A DNA stretch of 64,000 nucleotides from Leifsonia sp. AG29 (GTDB lineage: Bacteria > Actinomycetota > Actinomycetes > Actinomycetales > Microbacteriaceae): NCBI RefSeq assembly GCF_009765225.1, contig NZ_VMSF01000001.1, forward strand, positions 2,356,001 to 2,420,000. Direction: 5' to 3'. The notes below the pieces were generated by a model. That model ran no database searches, was not told the origin of the DNA, and worked only from the letters and a program-made list of their open reading frames with translations. Shown here one piece after another: positions 46,061 to 53,196 of this stretch. The position numbers were made by a program, and so were the translations under genes. How positions within the stretch are numbered: the first letter of the stretch is position 1; each line of letters opens with the position of its first letter.

Positions 46061-46335
46061 TATGCACCGCTCGTGTGCTGCAACAGCGCGACGACGCCGT
46101 AGGTAATCGTTGTGAAGCCGAGAAGAACGATGGCCACACCTGTCGCGCCCATCCAAAACGTTGTTTGCAGGACGCCGAGCGCGTTTCCCCGCCGTTCCCC
46201 GAACCGCACCTTCTCGGATGAGACCACCCAGTCCCGCAATTGGCGACGGAACACAACAATGAAGACGCCGCCGATCGCCACGATCGGACCCACGATCAGA
46301 TTGGGGATGATGGTTCCGGGATCCAGTGAGTGCAT
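46060..46335 (-). CDS. Small two-TM membrane protein
   Basis: The 91-residue protein (ATG 46335, MHSLDPGTIIPNLIVGPIVA; a GTG at 46341 is possible) has hydrophobic segments at about 10-30 and 62-84, with a charged loop RRQLRDWVVSSEKVRFGER between them. It is translationally coupled to the next gene and follows the 146-residue hypothetical by 12 bp, suggesting one operon. Function unknown. Confidence 0.7.
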   Translation of the reverse strand: MHSLDPGTIIPNLIVGPIVAIGGVFIVVFRRQLRDWVVSSEKVRFGERRGNALGVLQTTFWMGATGVAIVLLGFTTITYGVVALLQHTSGA

Positions 46336-46347
46336 GACCACCTCTGT

Positions 46348-46788
46348 CTAGTTCGAGTCATTGCTGGCGCCGTGACGACCTCTCGCTGCGCTCCCAGAAC
46401 CAAGCATCTCTCGCAGTGCACGAACCTCGTCCGCAAGCGCTGCGGCGGGATAAGCCTTCGACTTCCGCGGAAGGTAATCGCGCACGAGTGACTCCGTCGC
46501 GACGAGCTCGGTTGCGAACCAGGCTCGGACCTCGCTGGGATCTTCGAGGCCCTCCGGAAGGCGATGCCACACGATGAAACGCCGCTGCGTCCGACCTACC
46601 GGTCCCGCCGAAGCTCCCAACGGGAATTCGTCGGGGCCATAGTTCCGCCCGGTTATGAACGCGATGTCGACGACGTAGTCGTAATCGCCTTCGGGAGGCG
46701 CGAATCGCGAGATCTCCCGCGAAACAATCTTGTGCGCTTCGAGAGCGGCCCCATGCTCAGAGAAGATCCCTCCGCTCACGATCGCCAT
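46348..46788 (-). CDS. Hypothetical protein
   Basis: The 146-residue soluble protein starts MAIVSGGIFSEHGAALEAHK at ATG 46788 (the frame stays open to 46890 without a better start). It contains RFAPPEGDYDYVVDIAFITG, GRTQRRFIVWHRLPEGLEDP and a helical C-terminus ending in a Gly/Ser/Asn-rich tail. No family recognised. It is grouped with small membrane proteins on the same strand within the island. Confidence 0.65.
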   Translation of the reverse strand: MAIVSGGIFSEHGAALEAHKIVSREISRFAPPEGDYDYVVDIAFITGRNYGPDEFPLGASAGPVGRTQRRFIVWHRLPEGLEDPSEVRAWFATELVATESLVRDYLPRKSKAYPAAALADEVRALREMLGSGSAARGRHGASNDSN

Positions 46789-46816
46789 ACGGGCAAGCTC
46801 CCCGGCGCAAAAGCGT

Positions 46817-47020
46817 TCACGTCGCGAACCTAGCGCACTCACAAGGCGTCCTTTCGGAGAACACGATCCGAGACAGAACGAATGAACCAACGATCAAGGA
46901 GATAGAGCAGACGACTAACCCAAGGGGAAAGACCATACGAGTCAAGACGATGAGATGAATGCTCAAGGCAAGACGAAAGTGACAGAGGGCAATGCACGCA
47001 GGCACTTTAAGTGGAGCCAT
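46817..47020 (-). CDS. Possible small membrane protein
   Basis: The frame encodes up to 67 residues with a hydrophobic run (LALSIHLIVLTRMVFPLGLV, then VCSISLIVGSFVLSRIVF) that looks like two membrane segments, and a short Cys-containing tail. It would be the first gene of the row of small minus-strand genes. The true start is unclear (an internal ATG gives about 39 residues) and coding evidence is modest. Confidence 0.35.
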   Translation of the reverse strand: MAPLKVPACIALCHFRLALSIHLIVLTRMVFPLGLVVCSISLIVGSFVLSRIVFSERTPCECARFAT

Positions 47021-47065
47021 TCGGCCGCCCAGTCAATGACAGGAGTCGCGTGTAAACCAGGTTCC

Positions 47066-47426
47066 ATGGCAAATCGGGGCAATCCGAGCAAGACCAGCCG
47101 GCGCGAAGCGTCCTACGCACGACAGCGCCAAGCACACGACGCCGCCGCTGCACGACATGCTCAAGAGCGCGAGCAGGAGGCCGCGCAGCGGCACGCCGCC
47201 GATGCGATGTTGGAGGTGGAAGCTAAGTGGGGCCACGCGCGTCGACGCCCTCAAACGGCTTCGGGACGTGTCACTAACCATCGAACGACTCCGCAGCGAA
47301 CAGGATGCGGCATTGATCGAGCGCGACACTTTGATCGCGCAACTGCGGAGGGCCGGTGAAAGCTGGAACTCGCTCGCGTCCCGCACTGGGCTCACCCGCC
47401 AAGCCCTTAGCAAACGCTCGCCCTGA
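47066..47426 (+). pseudogene. Helix-turn-helix protein gene broken by one extra G
   Basis: ATG 47066 encodes MANRGNPSKTSRREASYARQ and an Ala/Glu/Gln-rich helix up to EVEAKW. The frame then continues, shifted by one base, as ATRVDALKRLRDVSLTIERL and ends in a helix-turn-helix (LRRAGESWNSLASRTGLTRQ, ALSKR). Removing one G from the GGGG at 47229-47232 restores a protein of about 119 residues. It is either a true frameshift or a sequencing error in a homopolymer. The likely product would be a small DNA-binding protein. Confidence 0.7.
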
Positions 47427-47604
47427 CGTACCGGAGACTGTAAGTGGCCAACTAGCCGTCGGGCGAAGTACGACCTTCGACACACTTCACTGCGCCTGTC
47501 CGACGTCGTACTCAGGCAGCATTGCGCGCATATGATCCGTATGCACTGACGAGCGAAGGGGCAAGGTCTGGAATGGTGTTCCGTCGATCGCACGGGGTCC
47601 GCGA

Positions 47605-48225
47605 GTGACCGCCTCCGCTGGCTGGTATCCGGACGCGCATGGTGTGCTCCGTTGGTGGGACGGGTACCGCTGGACCGATGCCGTGTCGACGCCACCAGTT
47701 CCGGCACCGGCCCCCCGCGTGGCGAGCGGTACTCCGACAAACACGGTGTGGATCTGGCTCGTAGTGGTTTCGCAGGCAGCGATTTTCGCATTCGCGGCCG
47801 TCGCCATGATCGAGGTTCAGCCGCAGATGCAGGCCTTCCTCTCCGCGTTCAAATCCGCATCTAATGGCAGCACGTCGGTCGTGCTCCAACGCGAGTCGGC
47901 ACTGTTCGGCAACCCGTGGTACGTCGGCAACATCATCTTCCCGTTCGTGGCATGCGGGTCAGCGGTATGGTTCGCGTACCTGGACCGCAAAGCGCTCCAG
48001 CATCGCGGTTATGTTCGGCCGTTCCACTAGGCGTGGGCAATCCTCGGGATATTTTCGTACGCCTGCTCGTTGGTCTATACGATCGGCCGGACTGTCGTCG
48101 TCCGTCGGCGAGGAGGCCACGGGGCCGCGCCTATGGTCGTTTCGATCGTCATTCAGGCGACGGGACTCGCCGGGGTGGCGTTCGGGGACTTTTGGATATT
48201 GGGGGCTCTCGCCACGCATTGGTGA
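47605..48225 (+). pseudogene. DUF2510 membrane protein gene interrupted by an in-frame TAG
   Basis: The N-terminus has the DUF2510 motif SAGWYPDAHGVLRWWDGYRWTD, then two hydrophobic segments. After 141 codons a TAG (48028-48030) stops the frame. The very next codons, in the same frame, read AWAILGIFSYACSLVYTIGR and continue for 64 codons with another hydrophobic segment to TGA 48223-48225. Changing TAG to TGG would restore a four-TM protein of 206 residues (PFH-W-AWAIL). A nonsense mutation is the simplest reading; a truncated 141-residue product is still possible. Confidence 0.8.
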
Positions 48226-48276
48226 GGAGAAACCCCCTCGCACGTCACAGGATCGGTCATCAAACCCGAGCGCCAA

Positions 48277-48296
48277 TGGTACGATATCTTGTACCA
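48277..48296 (+). promoter_or_regulatory. yefM-yoeB operator palindrome
   Basis: TGGTAC and GTACCA are perfect inverted hexamers separated by 8 bases, 13 bp before the yefM ATG. The decayed second yefM at 52176 keeps a matching CGGTAC-8-GCACCG at 52143-52162. YefM-type antitoxins autoregulate at GTAC-core palindromes. A GGAGGA ribosome site follows. Confidence 0.7.
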
Positions 48297-48309
48297 CTTG
48301 GAGGAAAAC

Positions 48310-48558
48310 ATGGCCATCACAGCAAGCGAGGCTCGCAGCGACCTGTTCGGCCTCATCGAACGCGTCAACCTCGACCAGACCGAAGTCGAGATCACGTCGA
48401 AGCGTGGCTCGGCCGTGCTGATGTCGAAGGACGAGTACGACTCACTGCTCGAGACAACCTACCTCCTGCGCTCCCCCAAGAACGCGCGCCGCCTCATCGA
48501 CGCCATCGAGAGCGCACGTTCAGGAGACGTCACCGAGCACGACCTGTCCGGTGAGTGA
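48310..48558 (+). CDS. yefM: YefM-family antitoxin
   Basis: The 82-residue Phd/YefM protein has the DNA-binding N-terminus MAITASEARSDLFGLIERVN and VEITSKRGSAVLMSKDEYDS, and a C-terminal toxin-neutralising tail (NARRLIDAIESARSGDVTEH). It is followed, with an 8-base overlap, by the yoeB toxin. The operator palindrome lies just upstream. A frameshifted second copy lies at 52176, outside the island's right repeat. Confidence 0.95.
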   Translation: MAITASEARSDLFGLIERVNLDQTEVEITSKRGSAVLMSKDEYDSLLETTYLLRSPKNARRLIDAIESARSGDVTEHDLSGE

Positions 48559-48817
48559 GCGCAAGCTCGCCTGGACCGCCGGCGGGTGGGAGGACTACCT
48601 CTACTGGCAGGGCCAGGACCGGCGAACGCTCAAGCGGATCAACCTGCTTATCGAAGACATCCTGCGGGACGACCCGTTCGAGGGCATCGGGAAACCGGAA
48701 CCGCTGAAGCACGCGCTGGCCGGTGCGTGGTCACGACGCATCGACGAAGCGAATCGTCTTGTGTACTTGGTGGACGATTCCTACGTGATCATCCTGCAGG
48801 CTCGCTATCACTACTGA
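48551..48817 (+). CDS. yoeB: YoeB-family ribosome-dependent mRNA interferase toxin
   Basis: The 88-residue toxin (GTG 48551, MSERKLAWTAGGWEDYLYWQ) has the RelE/YoeB fold blocks LLIEDILRDDPFEGIGKPEP with the catalytic Glu region, LAGAWSRRIDEANRLVYLV with the Arg, and the C-terminal ILQARYHY with the catalytic His and Tyr. All key residues are present, so it looks functional. It cuts mRNA in the ribosomal A site and is neutralised by YefM. The pair may stabilise the island. Confidence 0.95.
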   Translation: MSERKLAWTAGGWEDYLYWQGQDRRTLKRINLLIEDILRDDPFEGIGKPEPLKHALAGAWSRRIDEANRLVYLVDDSYVIILQARYHY

Positions 48818-49314
48818 GCTAGCGCTCGCCTGCGATCGCGAGCGAGCCGCCAGATGCCTCGAGAAGCGACCCCAATTCCAATTGCGACTCCGAGCGAGCT
48901 CGCCAAGGCGACGCCGATCGGAATCGCGAGGATCACCACGCCGCTCGCCGCTGCGATGTCTCCATCGTCAGCCGGTCCGGATGGCGCGAAGATCATGACG
49001 CCCGCGTACACCGCGAGGACCGCAACGCTCGCCCCAAAAGATCCGAACAACCAGCACAAGAGCCGTGCGATCGACGACTCCGGCATCCAACCGATTGCGC
49101 TCCCGCAGACCAGTGTGCCCCCGATAAATACGCCAAGGGGAAGCAGGAAGGGCTCGATTCCTGCGCCGGCCCTGACCGGATTCGCAGCCAACGAGACCAT
49201 CGTCGCGACGGCCCAGACGAAGACGCCTGCCACCCATACGCCCAAGACGATCGCCGACCACTTCGTGGGCAATGTTGACTTCGCCGATTCCGTTTGATTG
49301 CTTGTGATGGTCAA
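48811..49314 (-). CDS. Hypothetical four-TM membrane protein
   Basis: The 167-residue protein starts MTITSNQTESAKSTLPTKWS and has four hydrophobic segments (about 20-44, 55-75, 84-108, 122-152) and a basic C-terminus (RGIWRLARDRRRALAQ). No family recognised. It converges on yoeB, overlapping its last 7 bases. Codon use and the clean membrane pattern support coding. Confidence 0.75.
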   Translation of the reverse strand: MTITSNQTESAKSTLPTKWSAIVLGVWVAGVFVWAVATMVSLAANPVRAGAGIEPFLLPLGVFIGGTLVCGSAIGWMPESSIARLLCWLFGSFGASVAVLAVYAGVMIFAPSGPADDGDIAAASGVVILAIPIGVALASSLGVAIGIGVASRGIWRLARDRRRALAQ

Positions 49315-49461
49315 CAGGGCTCCGCATCGCTAGTTGAGCGAAAGCGTAGTGATGGCCCGCGCTCTCCGCGTCAATCTCGCGAGGTAGTTGCCATCGCGCT
49401 CCCGACGTAGAAGGCCGTTGGTCCCACCTGCTGAGGAGGCGACCGACCGAGCTTGGGTCCC

Positions 49462-49812
49462 TCAGTGCAAATCGTGCTGCAAGAGTTCAAGATCCTCGCG
49501 CAGCATCCTCGTGGCTTCCGGAGGCATGCGATCGATGTCGGACAGGGAAGAGAGCCAGGCTGCCGCCTCCCGCAACATCGTCAGCGCCTCGTCCCCGCGA
49601 ATAACCCGGTCGTGTAGCTGTTGGACCGCGAGCTCGAACGCGTTTGGATCGATCGGGACGCCTAGCCCCAGCGACAACTCGAGAGAACGGCCACCGACCC
49701 CGAGAACCGGGTGTTCGGCCGGCGGGGAGGCCGCCGAGGCTGCGGCTTCGTGACGCGCCTCCAAGCGCTTTCTGCGGCGCTCCAGGGCCTGGGCCGCACT
49801 CACCCACGACAT
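49462..49812 (-). CDS. Hypothetical protein
   Basis: The 116-residue protein starts MSWVSAAQALERRRKRLEAR and is largely helical, with a central segment ELSLGLGVPIDPNAFELAVQ and a C-terminal helix pair (LREAAAWLSSLSDIDRMPPE). No family, signal or membrane segment. The preceding 147 bp (49315-49461) show no gene. Unknown function. Confidence 0.55.
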   Translation of the reverse strand: MSWVSAAQALERRRKRLEARHEAAASAASPPAEHPVLGVGGRSLELSLGLGVPIDPNAFELAVQQLHDRVIRGDEALTMLREAAAWLSSLSDIDRMPPEATRMLREDLELLQHDLH

Positions 49813-49826
49813 GTCGAACAGTATGC

Positions 49827-49874
49827 ATGACCGCCGATGACTACGTCATCCTGCGGGCGCGCTACCACTACTGA
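49827..49874 (+). pseudogene. Remnant of a second yoeB (C-terminal 13-15 codons)
   Basis: The frame encodes TADDYVILRARYHY then TGA, matching the last residues of the intact toxin (VDDSYVIILQARYHY). Nothing upstream resembles the rest of the toxin. It lies 18 bp before the 143-codon hypothetical gene, so it marks a lost toxin-antitoxin copy. Confidence 0.75.
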
Positions 49875-49892
49875 TCCGACATAGTTGAGCCT

Positions 49893-50324
49893 GTGAGCGT
49901 GAGGATCTATATCCCGGACGACGTTGTCGCTGACCACGAGATTCCGGAACCGCTGCCAGGTGTCAATATCCCGATGGGGGTTCGGCTGGGCTGGATGTGG
50001 ACAGCCGATGGGCGCGACCAGTCGTTCGATGGGGTTGTCGAGTGGTCCAGAGCCGACGAGCTCAATCAGCTGTTCGAGACTGTATTCGCAACCTCGACGT
50101 TCAAGGCTCTGACTCAGGAGGATGCAGAGGGTCGTCTTCCTGAAGTAGGCGACCGGATGACCCTGCGCGGAAGCTTGTCCTGTGTGCGTTCATACGAGTT
50201 CGAAGCCTTCGATCTTCCGGACATTCGGCAGCCGTGGCGGGTTACCGCGCTCCTGTCGCAGGATTCGCATGGGTACCTGATCGAGGCGGAGCCGACCCCG
50301 TATAAAACTGACGGAGGTTGTTGA
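49893..50324 (+). CDS. Hypothetical protein, 3' end altered by IS insertion
   Basis: The protein starts at GTG 49893 (MSVRIYIPDDVVADHEIPEP). It is an all-beta-looking soluble protein of 143 residues in its present form, with WTADGRDQSFDGVVEW and GDRMTLRGSLSCVRSYEF. The last six residues (YKTDGGC-type tail) are encoded by the IS left end. Joining 50300 to 51344 across the IS and one target copy restores ...EAEPTPR and a TAA stop, 137 residues. A remnant of a paralogue's start lies at 55093. Function unknown. Confidence 0.75.
   Translation: MSVRIYIPDDVVADHEIPEPLPGVNIPMGVRLGWMWTADGRDQSFDGVVEWSRADELNQLFETVFATSTFKALTQEDAEGRLPEVGDRMTLRGSLSCVRSYEFEAFDLPDIRQPWRVTALLSQDSHGYLIEAEPTPYKTDGGC
50286..50300 (+). 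repeat. IS target-site duplication, left copy
   Basis: GCGGAGCCGACCCCG, identical to 51329-51343, directly abuts the left end of the IS. Confidence 0.9.
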
Positions 50325-51328
50325 CAGTCGGGTCTTCCACTTGGGAGGAAGACTGCATGACCAGATCACTCTCCGCCTCAGCCCAGCGGGCCATTGAACG
50401 GCGGGCGAATCACAAGCTCGCGGTGCTGCGGCATGTCGAGGAAGTCAGCGGCAACATCGCCGCGAGCTGCCGCTACTACGGGGTGAGCCGGCAAGCGTAT
50501 TACGCGTGGTTGAAGCGCTGTGAGGCGGAAGGGTTCGAGGGGCTCAAGGACCGCTCCAGCGCCCCGCACCACTCGCCGACCGCGACGGATGCGGAGGTGA
50601 TTGAGAAGATCCTCTGGCTACGTCAGCAGTATCACTTCGGGCCGGAGAAGATCACCATGTACCTGAAGCGCTATCACGACATCACGATCAGCGCCTCCGG
50701 GGTCTGGCGGATCCTGAAGAAGGTCGGCCTGAACCGCCTCCCCGCCTCGCAGCGTTACAAGCGACGCGAGATCCGGTGGAAACGCTACGAGAAGCAACGC
50801 CTCGGCCACGCCCTGCAGGTGGATGTGAAGTTCATCGAACCGCTGGGCCAGACCGGCAAGAAGAAGCGCTACTACCAATACACCGCCATCGATGACTGCA
50901 CCCGCCTGCGCGTGCTGAAGGCCTACCCGGCCCATGATCAGAAGACCGCGATCCGCTTCATCGACCACGTCCTCGCCAAGCTGCCGTTCCAGGTCGAGAA
51001 GGTCCAAACCGACAACGGCAGCGAGTTCGGCCAGTCCTTCCACTGGCACCTGCTGGACAAAGGCATCGACCACATCCGCATCAGACCGGCCACGCCCCGC
51101 TTGAATGGGAAGGTGGAGCGCTCGCACCGGATCGATGCGGAGGAGTTCTATCGGCTGCTCGAAGGACAGGTCATCGACGACGTCAACCTCTTCAACGACC
51201 GCCTCCAACAATGGGAGGACTACTACAACTACGATCGACCACACGGAGCCCTCGCAGGCCAAACACCCTACGAGCGACTCAAGCAGAAAACACAAGACCC
51301 GCTGTCATAGGCCTCCGTCAGTTGCACA
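50301..51328 (+). mobile_element. IS481-family insertion sequence (1028 bp)
   Basis: The terminal inverted repeats are TATAAAACTGACGGAGG at the left and CCTCCGTCAGTTGCACA at the right (14 of 17 matching). Flanking 15-bp direct repeats and one full-length transposase gene define it exactly. IS481 elements make target duplications in this size range. The intact transposase and exact duplication suggest a fairly recent insertion into the island. Confidence 0.93.
50357..51310 (+). CDS. IS481-family transposase
   Basis: The 317-residue transposase has an N-terminal helix-turn-helix (AASCRYYGVSRQAYYAWLKR), a second HTH (DITISASGVWRILKKVGL), and an rve-type DDE domain: first Asp in HALQVDVKFIEP, second in KVQTDNGSEFG, Glu in RLNGKVERSHRIDAEEFY. 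The C-terminus YNYDRPHGALAGQTPYERL is typical. ATG 50357 follows GGAGGAAG. It looks functional. Confidence 0.96.
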   Translation: MTRSLSASAQRAIERRANHKLAVLRHVEEVSGNIAASCRYYGVSRQAYYAWLKRCEAEGFEGLKDRSSAPHHSPTATDAEVIEKILWLRQQYHFGPEKITMYLKRYHDITISASGVWRILKKVGLNRLPASQRYKRREIRWKRYEKQRLGHALQVDVKFIEPLGQTGKKKRYYQYTAIDDCTRLRVLKAYPAHDQKTAIRFIDHVLAKLPFQVEKVQTDNGSEFGQSFHWHLLDKGIDHIRIRPATPRLNGKVERSHRIDAEEFYRLLEGQVIDDVNLFNDRLQQWEDYYNYDRPHGALAGQTPYERLKQKTQDPLS

Positions 51329-51343
51329 GCGGAGCCGACCCCG
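51329..51343 (+). repeat. IS target-site duplication, right copy
   Basis: GCGGAGCCGACCCCG abuts the right end of the IS. The following CGCTAA supplies the original last codon and stop of the hypothetical gene at 49893. From 51344 to 51478 no gene is seen. Confidence 0.9.
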
Positions 51344-51478
51344 CGCTAAGGGCCGCGTGCCCGCATTTTGCCCACACCCATATGAGATCACATGAGGTCG
51401 TAGTCATATCAATGCGCTCCAAAAGCGCGTAATTCCGCGGATTGTCAGGACCAATTGTCCCCCGGCACGAGTCCCGAG

Positions 51479-51551
51479 CGGACTCTTAATCCGCGGGTCG
51501 TGGGTTCGAGCCCCACGGGGCCCACCCAGTGAATCAAAGGGATCCAAGCCC
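51479..51551 (+). other. attR: attR direct repeat (3' tRNA-Lys fragment with CTT anticodon)
   Basis: 71 of 73 bases match attL. It carries the anticodon-loop sequence CTCTTAA (anticodon CTT) rather than CTTTTAA. With the base before it, the anticodon stem GCGGA/TCCGC pairs fully. There is no 5' half, so it is not a tRNA gene. It marks the right end of the island. Confidence 0.92.
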
Positions 51552-51645
51552 GCGGTCGACCAACCACCGCACTGGCGCCAAGCACTGTGTGCGCCACGCC
51601 CGAGTCTTAGAGGGCGACGGGGGCGGCCCGGCGCCTGGACCGGCG

Positions 51646-52071
51646 CTACGGCGCGTGGTGAGCCTTTTCGGTCTTGACTGCTGTCGGCGTACCCCAGTAA
51701 GTCGTGTGTTTCTGGTCGTTGCTCACGTACCATGCGTCCACACCCCACACTCCGAGGTTGCTGGCGTAGTACTCCCCAGAGCAAACTGTCCGACCGCTCG
51801 GATTGGGAGTGTGTTCGGCATGGCAGACCTCGCTCGAGGTCAAGCCCCCCAGGGGTGGGGCTTTCAGCGTGTACCCGTCGGGAAAGATCAGTTTGTACCC
51901 CGTAAGGTCACACGTCTGGTGGCTCAAATCCTCCACATGGACGGCCGGATCTGGACTTGACGCACACGGCGGCAGCGTACCTTTGGGCAGAGCGATGCCT
52001 CCGTCGCTGCAGCCGCTCAGATTGAAAGCCGTAGCAAGAGCAACGACCGCGACGAAAGCACGCCGAACCAT
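51646..52071 (-). CDS. Small lipoprotein, unknown function
   Basis: The 141-residue protein (ATG 52071, MVRRAFVAVVALATAFNLSG) has a lipoprotein signal with lipobox LSGC. The mature part has several Cys (PPCASSP, HQTCDLTG, EVCHAEH, TVCSGEY), consistent with one or two disulfides outside the membrane. No family recognised. It lies just outside attR in a still accessory-like region. Confidence 0.7.
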   Translation of the reverse strand: MVRRAFVAVVALATAFNLSGCSDGGIALPKGTLPPCASSPDPAVHVEDLSHQTCDLTGYKLIFPDGYTLKAPPLGGLTSSEVCHAEHTPNPSGRTVCSGEYYASNLGVWGVDAWYVSNDQKHTTYWGTPTAVKTEKAHHAP

Positions 52072-52175
52072 ATCCAACTCCCCCGGCTCTTGCATGCGTC
52101 CATCCGGACTCCCAGAGCACTCGCTAACAATAAGGCGGCTGCCGGTACGGTATCGTGCACCGCTTGGAGGGATTT

Positions 52176-52440
52176 ATGGCCATCACCGCAGGCGAGGCGC
52201 GCAAGGAGCTGTTCGGACTTGTCAACGCGTCAACCTCGACCAGACCGAGGTCGAGATAACGTCCAAGCGCGCTTCGGCCGTTCTGATATCGAAGAACGAG
52301 TACGACTCGCTGCTCGAGACCGACCACCTCCTGCGCTCCCCCAAGAACGCGCGCCGCCTCATCGACGCCATCGAGAGCGTCCACTCGGACGACATCACCG
52401 AGCACGACCTGACCGGTGAGTGACCGCAAGCTCGCTAGCC
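52176..52440 (+). pseudogene. Frameshifted yefM with a stub of yoeB
   Basis: It begins MAITAGEARKELFGLVN, then loses one base relative to the intact copy at 48310 (in the segment between FGL and VNLDQTEVEI). It continues in the next frame as VNLDQTEVEITSKRASAVLI through TEHDLTGE. The overlapping toxin start GTGAGTGACCGCAAGCTCGC is present but the rest of yoeB is absent; the DUF2071 gene's 3' end takes its place. The operator palindrome is still recognisable at 52143-52162. Confidence 0.85.
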
Positions 52441-53196
52441 AGAGCGCGATCCTTCGGTCAATCGAACCGTCTCGGAATGGCTCGCGACTCGCTCCGGGAC
52501 CCTCGATGGCGTATCCCAGAAGAACGGAAGATCCCGCATCACGACCACGCTGTCTAGAACGGCTGCCCCTTCAGGGAGACCGTCAAAGAACGACGATTGA
52601 ACGCTGACTAACCGTCCTGGTTCCACCATCCAGTCGCTCGATGTCAACTCGAGCGCCTCCACACCTGTGCCGTCGCGGCGGGGCGACCACCCCACCGCGC
52701 CGTGTTCGTGGAAGGCGGATGCAGCCTCGACGGTCGGAAACAGTGAGCTGGTCCAAGGACCACCCAGTTCCACGTCGACCGCGACTCGAGTCCCCGGGGC
52801 CGACATCGCCACCCGGAACCGTGACGCCGTTTCGTCGAGCTTGAAATGCGCGCATTTCTGGACTCCGGGGAACAGTCGGCCACCGGCCAGGACGGGCAGC
52901 AGCGATGAGCTGTGACGTTCTGCGATGTACACGCCGCTCTGCGTGACGCCGGCTTCGTCCCATTCGACGGCGATCCGATGGGCTACGTTCTCGGTTCGGA
53001 ACCCCAGTCGAGGGCGAAGCCAACCGGGTCGAACGGACTGGAGCCCGATCATGCACACGCCCGCGACAGCACTGCCGTCCACGATCTGCGGACGGAACGG
53101 CTCGGGGATCAGAGTCTGAGCCACAGCCGGGGTCACCCGGTAGCTGATGAGAAGACGCCGGCGTACCTGCGCTCGAAGCGTCCTGAAGCCGCTCAT
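52435..53196 (-). CDS. DUF2071 (YqjF-like) acetoacetate-decarboxylase-fold protein
   Basis: The 253-residue protein (ATG 53196, overlapping the arsR stop as ATGA) has the DUF2071 pattern: RRLLISYRVTPAVAQTLIPE, GVCMIGLQSVRPGWLRP, GVYIAERHSSS and KCAHFKLDET. Function of the family is not established; it resembles acetoacetate-decarboxylase folds. Coupling to an ArsR repressor gene suggests a small inducible module. Its 3' end has replaced the yoeB stub next door. Confidence 0.8.
   Translation of the reverse strand: MSGFRTLRAQVRRRLLISYRVTPAVAQTLIPEPFRPQIVDGSAVAGVCMIGLQSVRPGWLRPRLGFRTENVAHRIAVEWDEAGVTQSGVYIAERHSSSLLPVLAGGRLFPGVQKCAHFKLDETASRFRVAMSAPGTRVAVDVELGGPWTSSLFPTVEAASAFHEHGAVGWSPRRDGTGVEALELTSSDWMVEPGRLVSVQSSFFDGLPEGAAVLDSVVVMRDLPFFWDTPSRVPERVASHSETVRLTEGSRSG

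Larger units (their letters stand above)
43480..51551. mobile_element. Integrative genomic island in tRNA-Lys (about 8.1 kb)
   Basis: It is bounded by 73-bp direct repeats (43480-43552 and 51479-51551, 71/73 identical). The left one contains the 3' half of tRNA-Lys, and a tyrosine integrase gene lies directly inside the left end. Base composition is visibly lower in G+C than the flanks. Contents: integrase, small membrane proteins, hypotheticals, yefM-yoeB, broken genes and an IS481-type element. No conjugation or phage structural genes are seen, so it is a small satellite-like or decayed element. Confidence 0.9.

Noticed and set aside
45672-46259. Minus-strand frame of 195 codons overlapping the small membrane genes
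   Set aside because: It is antisense and out of frame with the hydrophobic, coupled genes at 45848-46335 and crosses the hairpin; composition is shadow-like.
51479-51551. Second tRNA-Lys gene
   Set aside because: Only the 3' half (from the anticodon arm) is present; there is no D-arm or 5' acceptor strand. It is attR.
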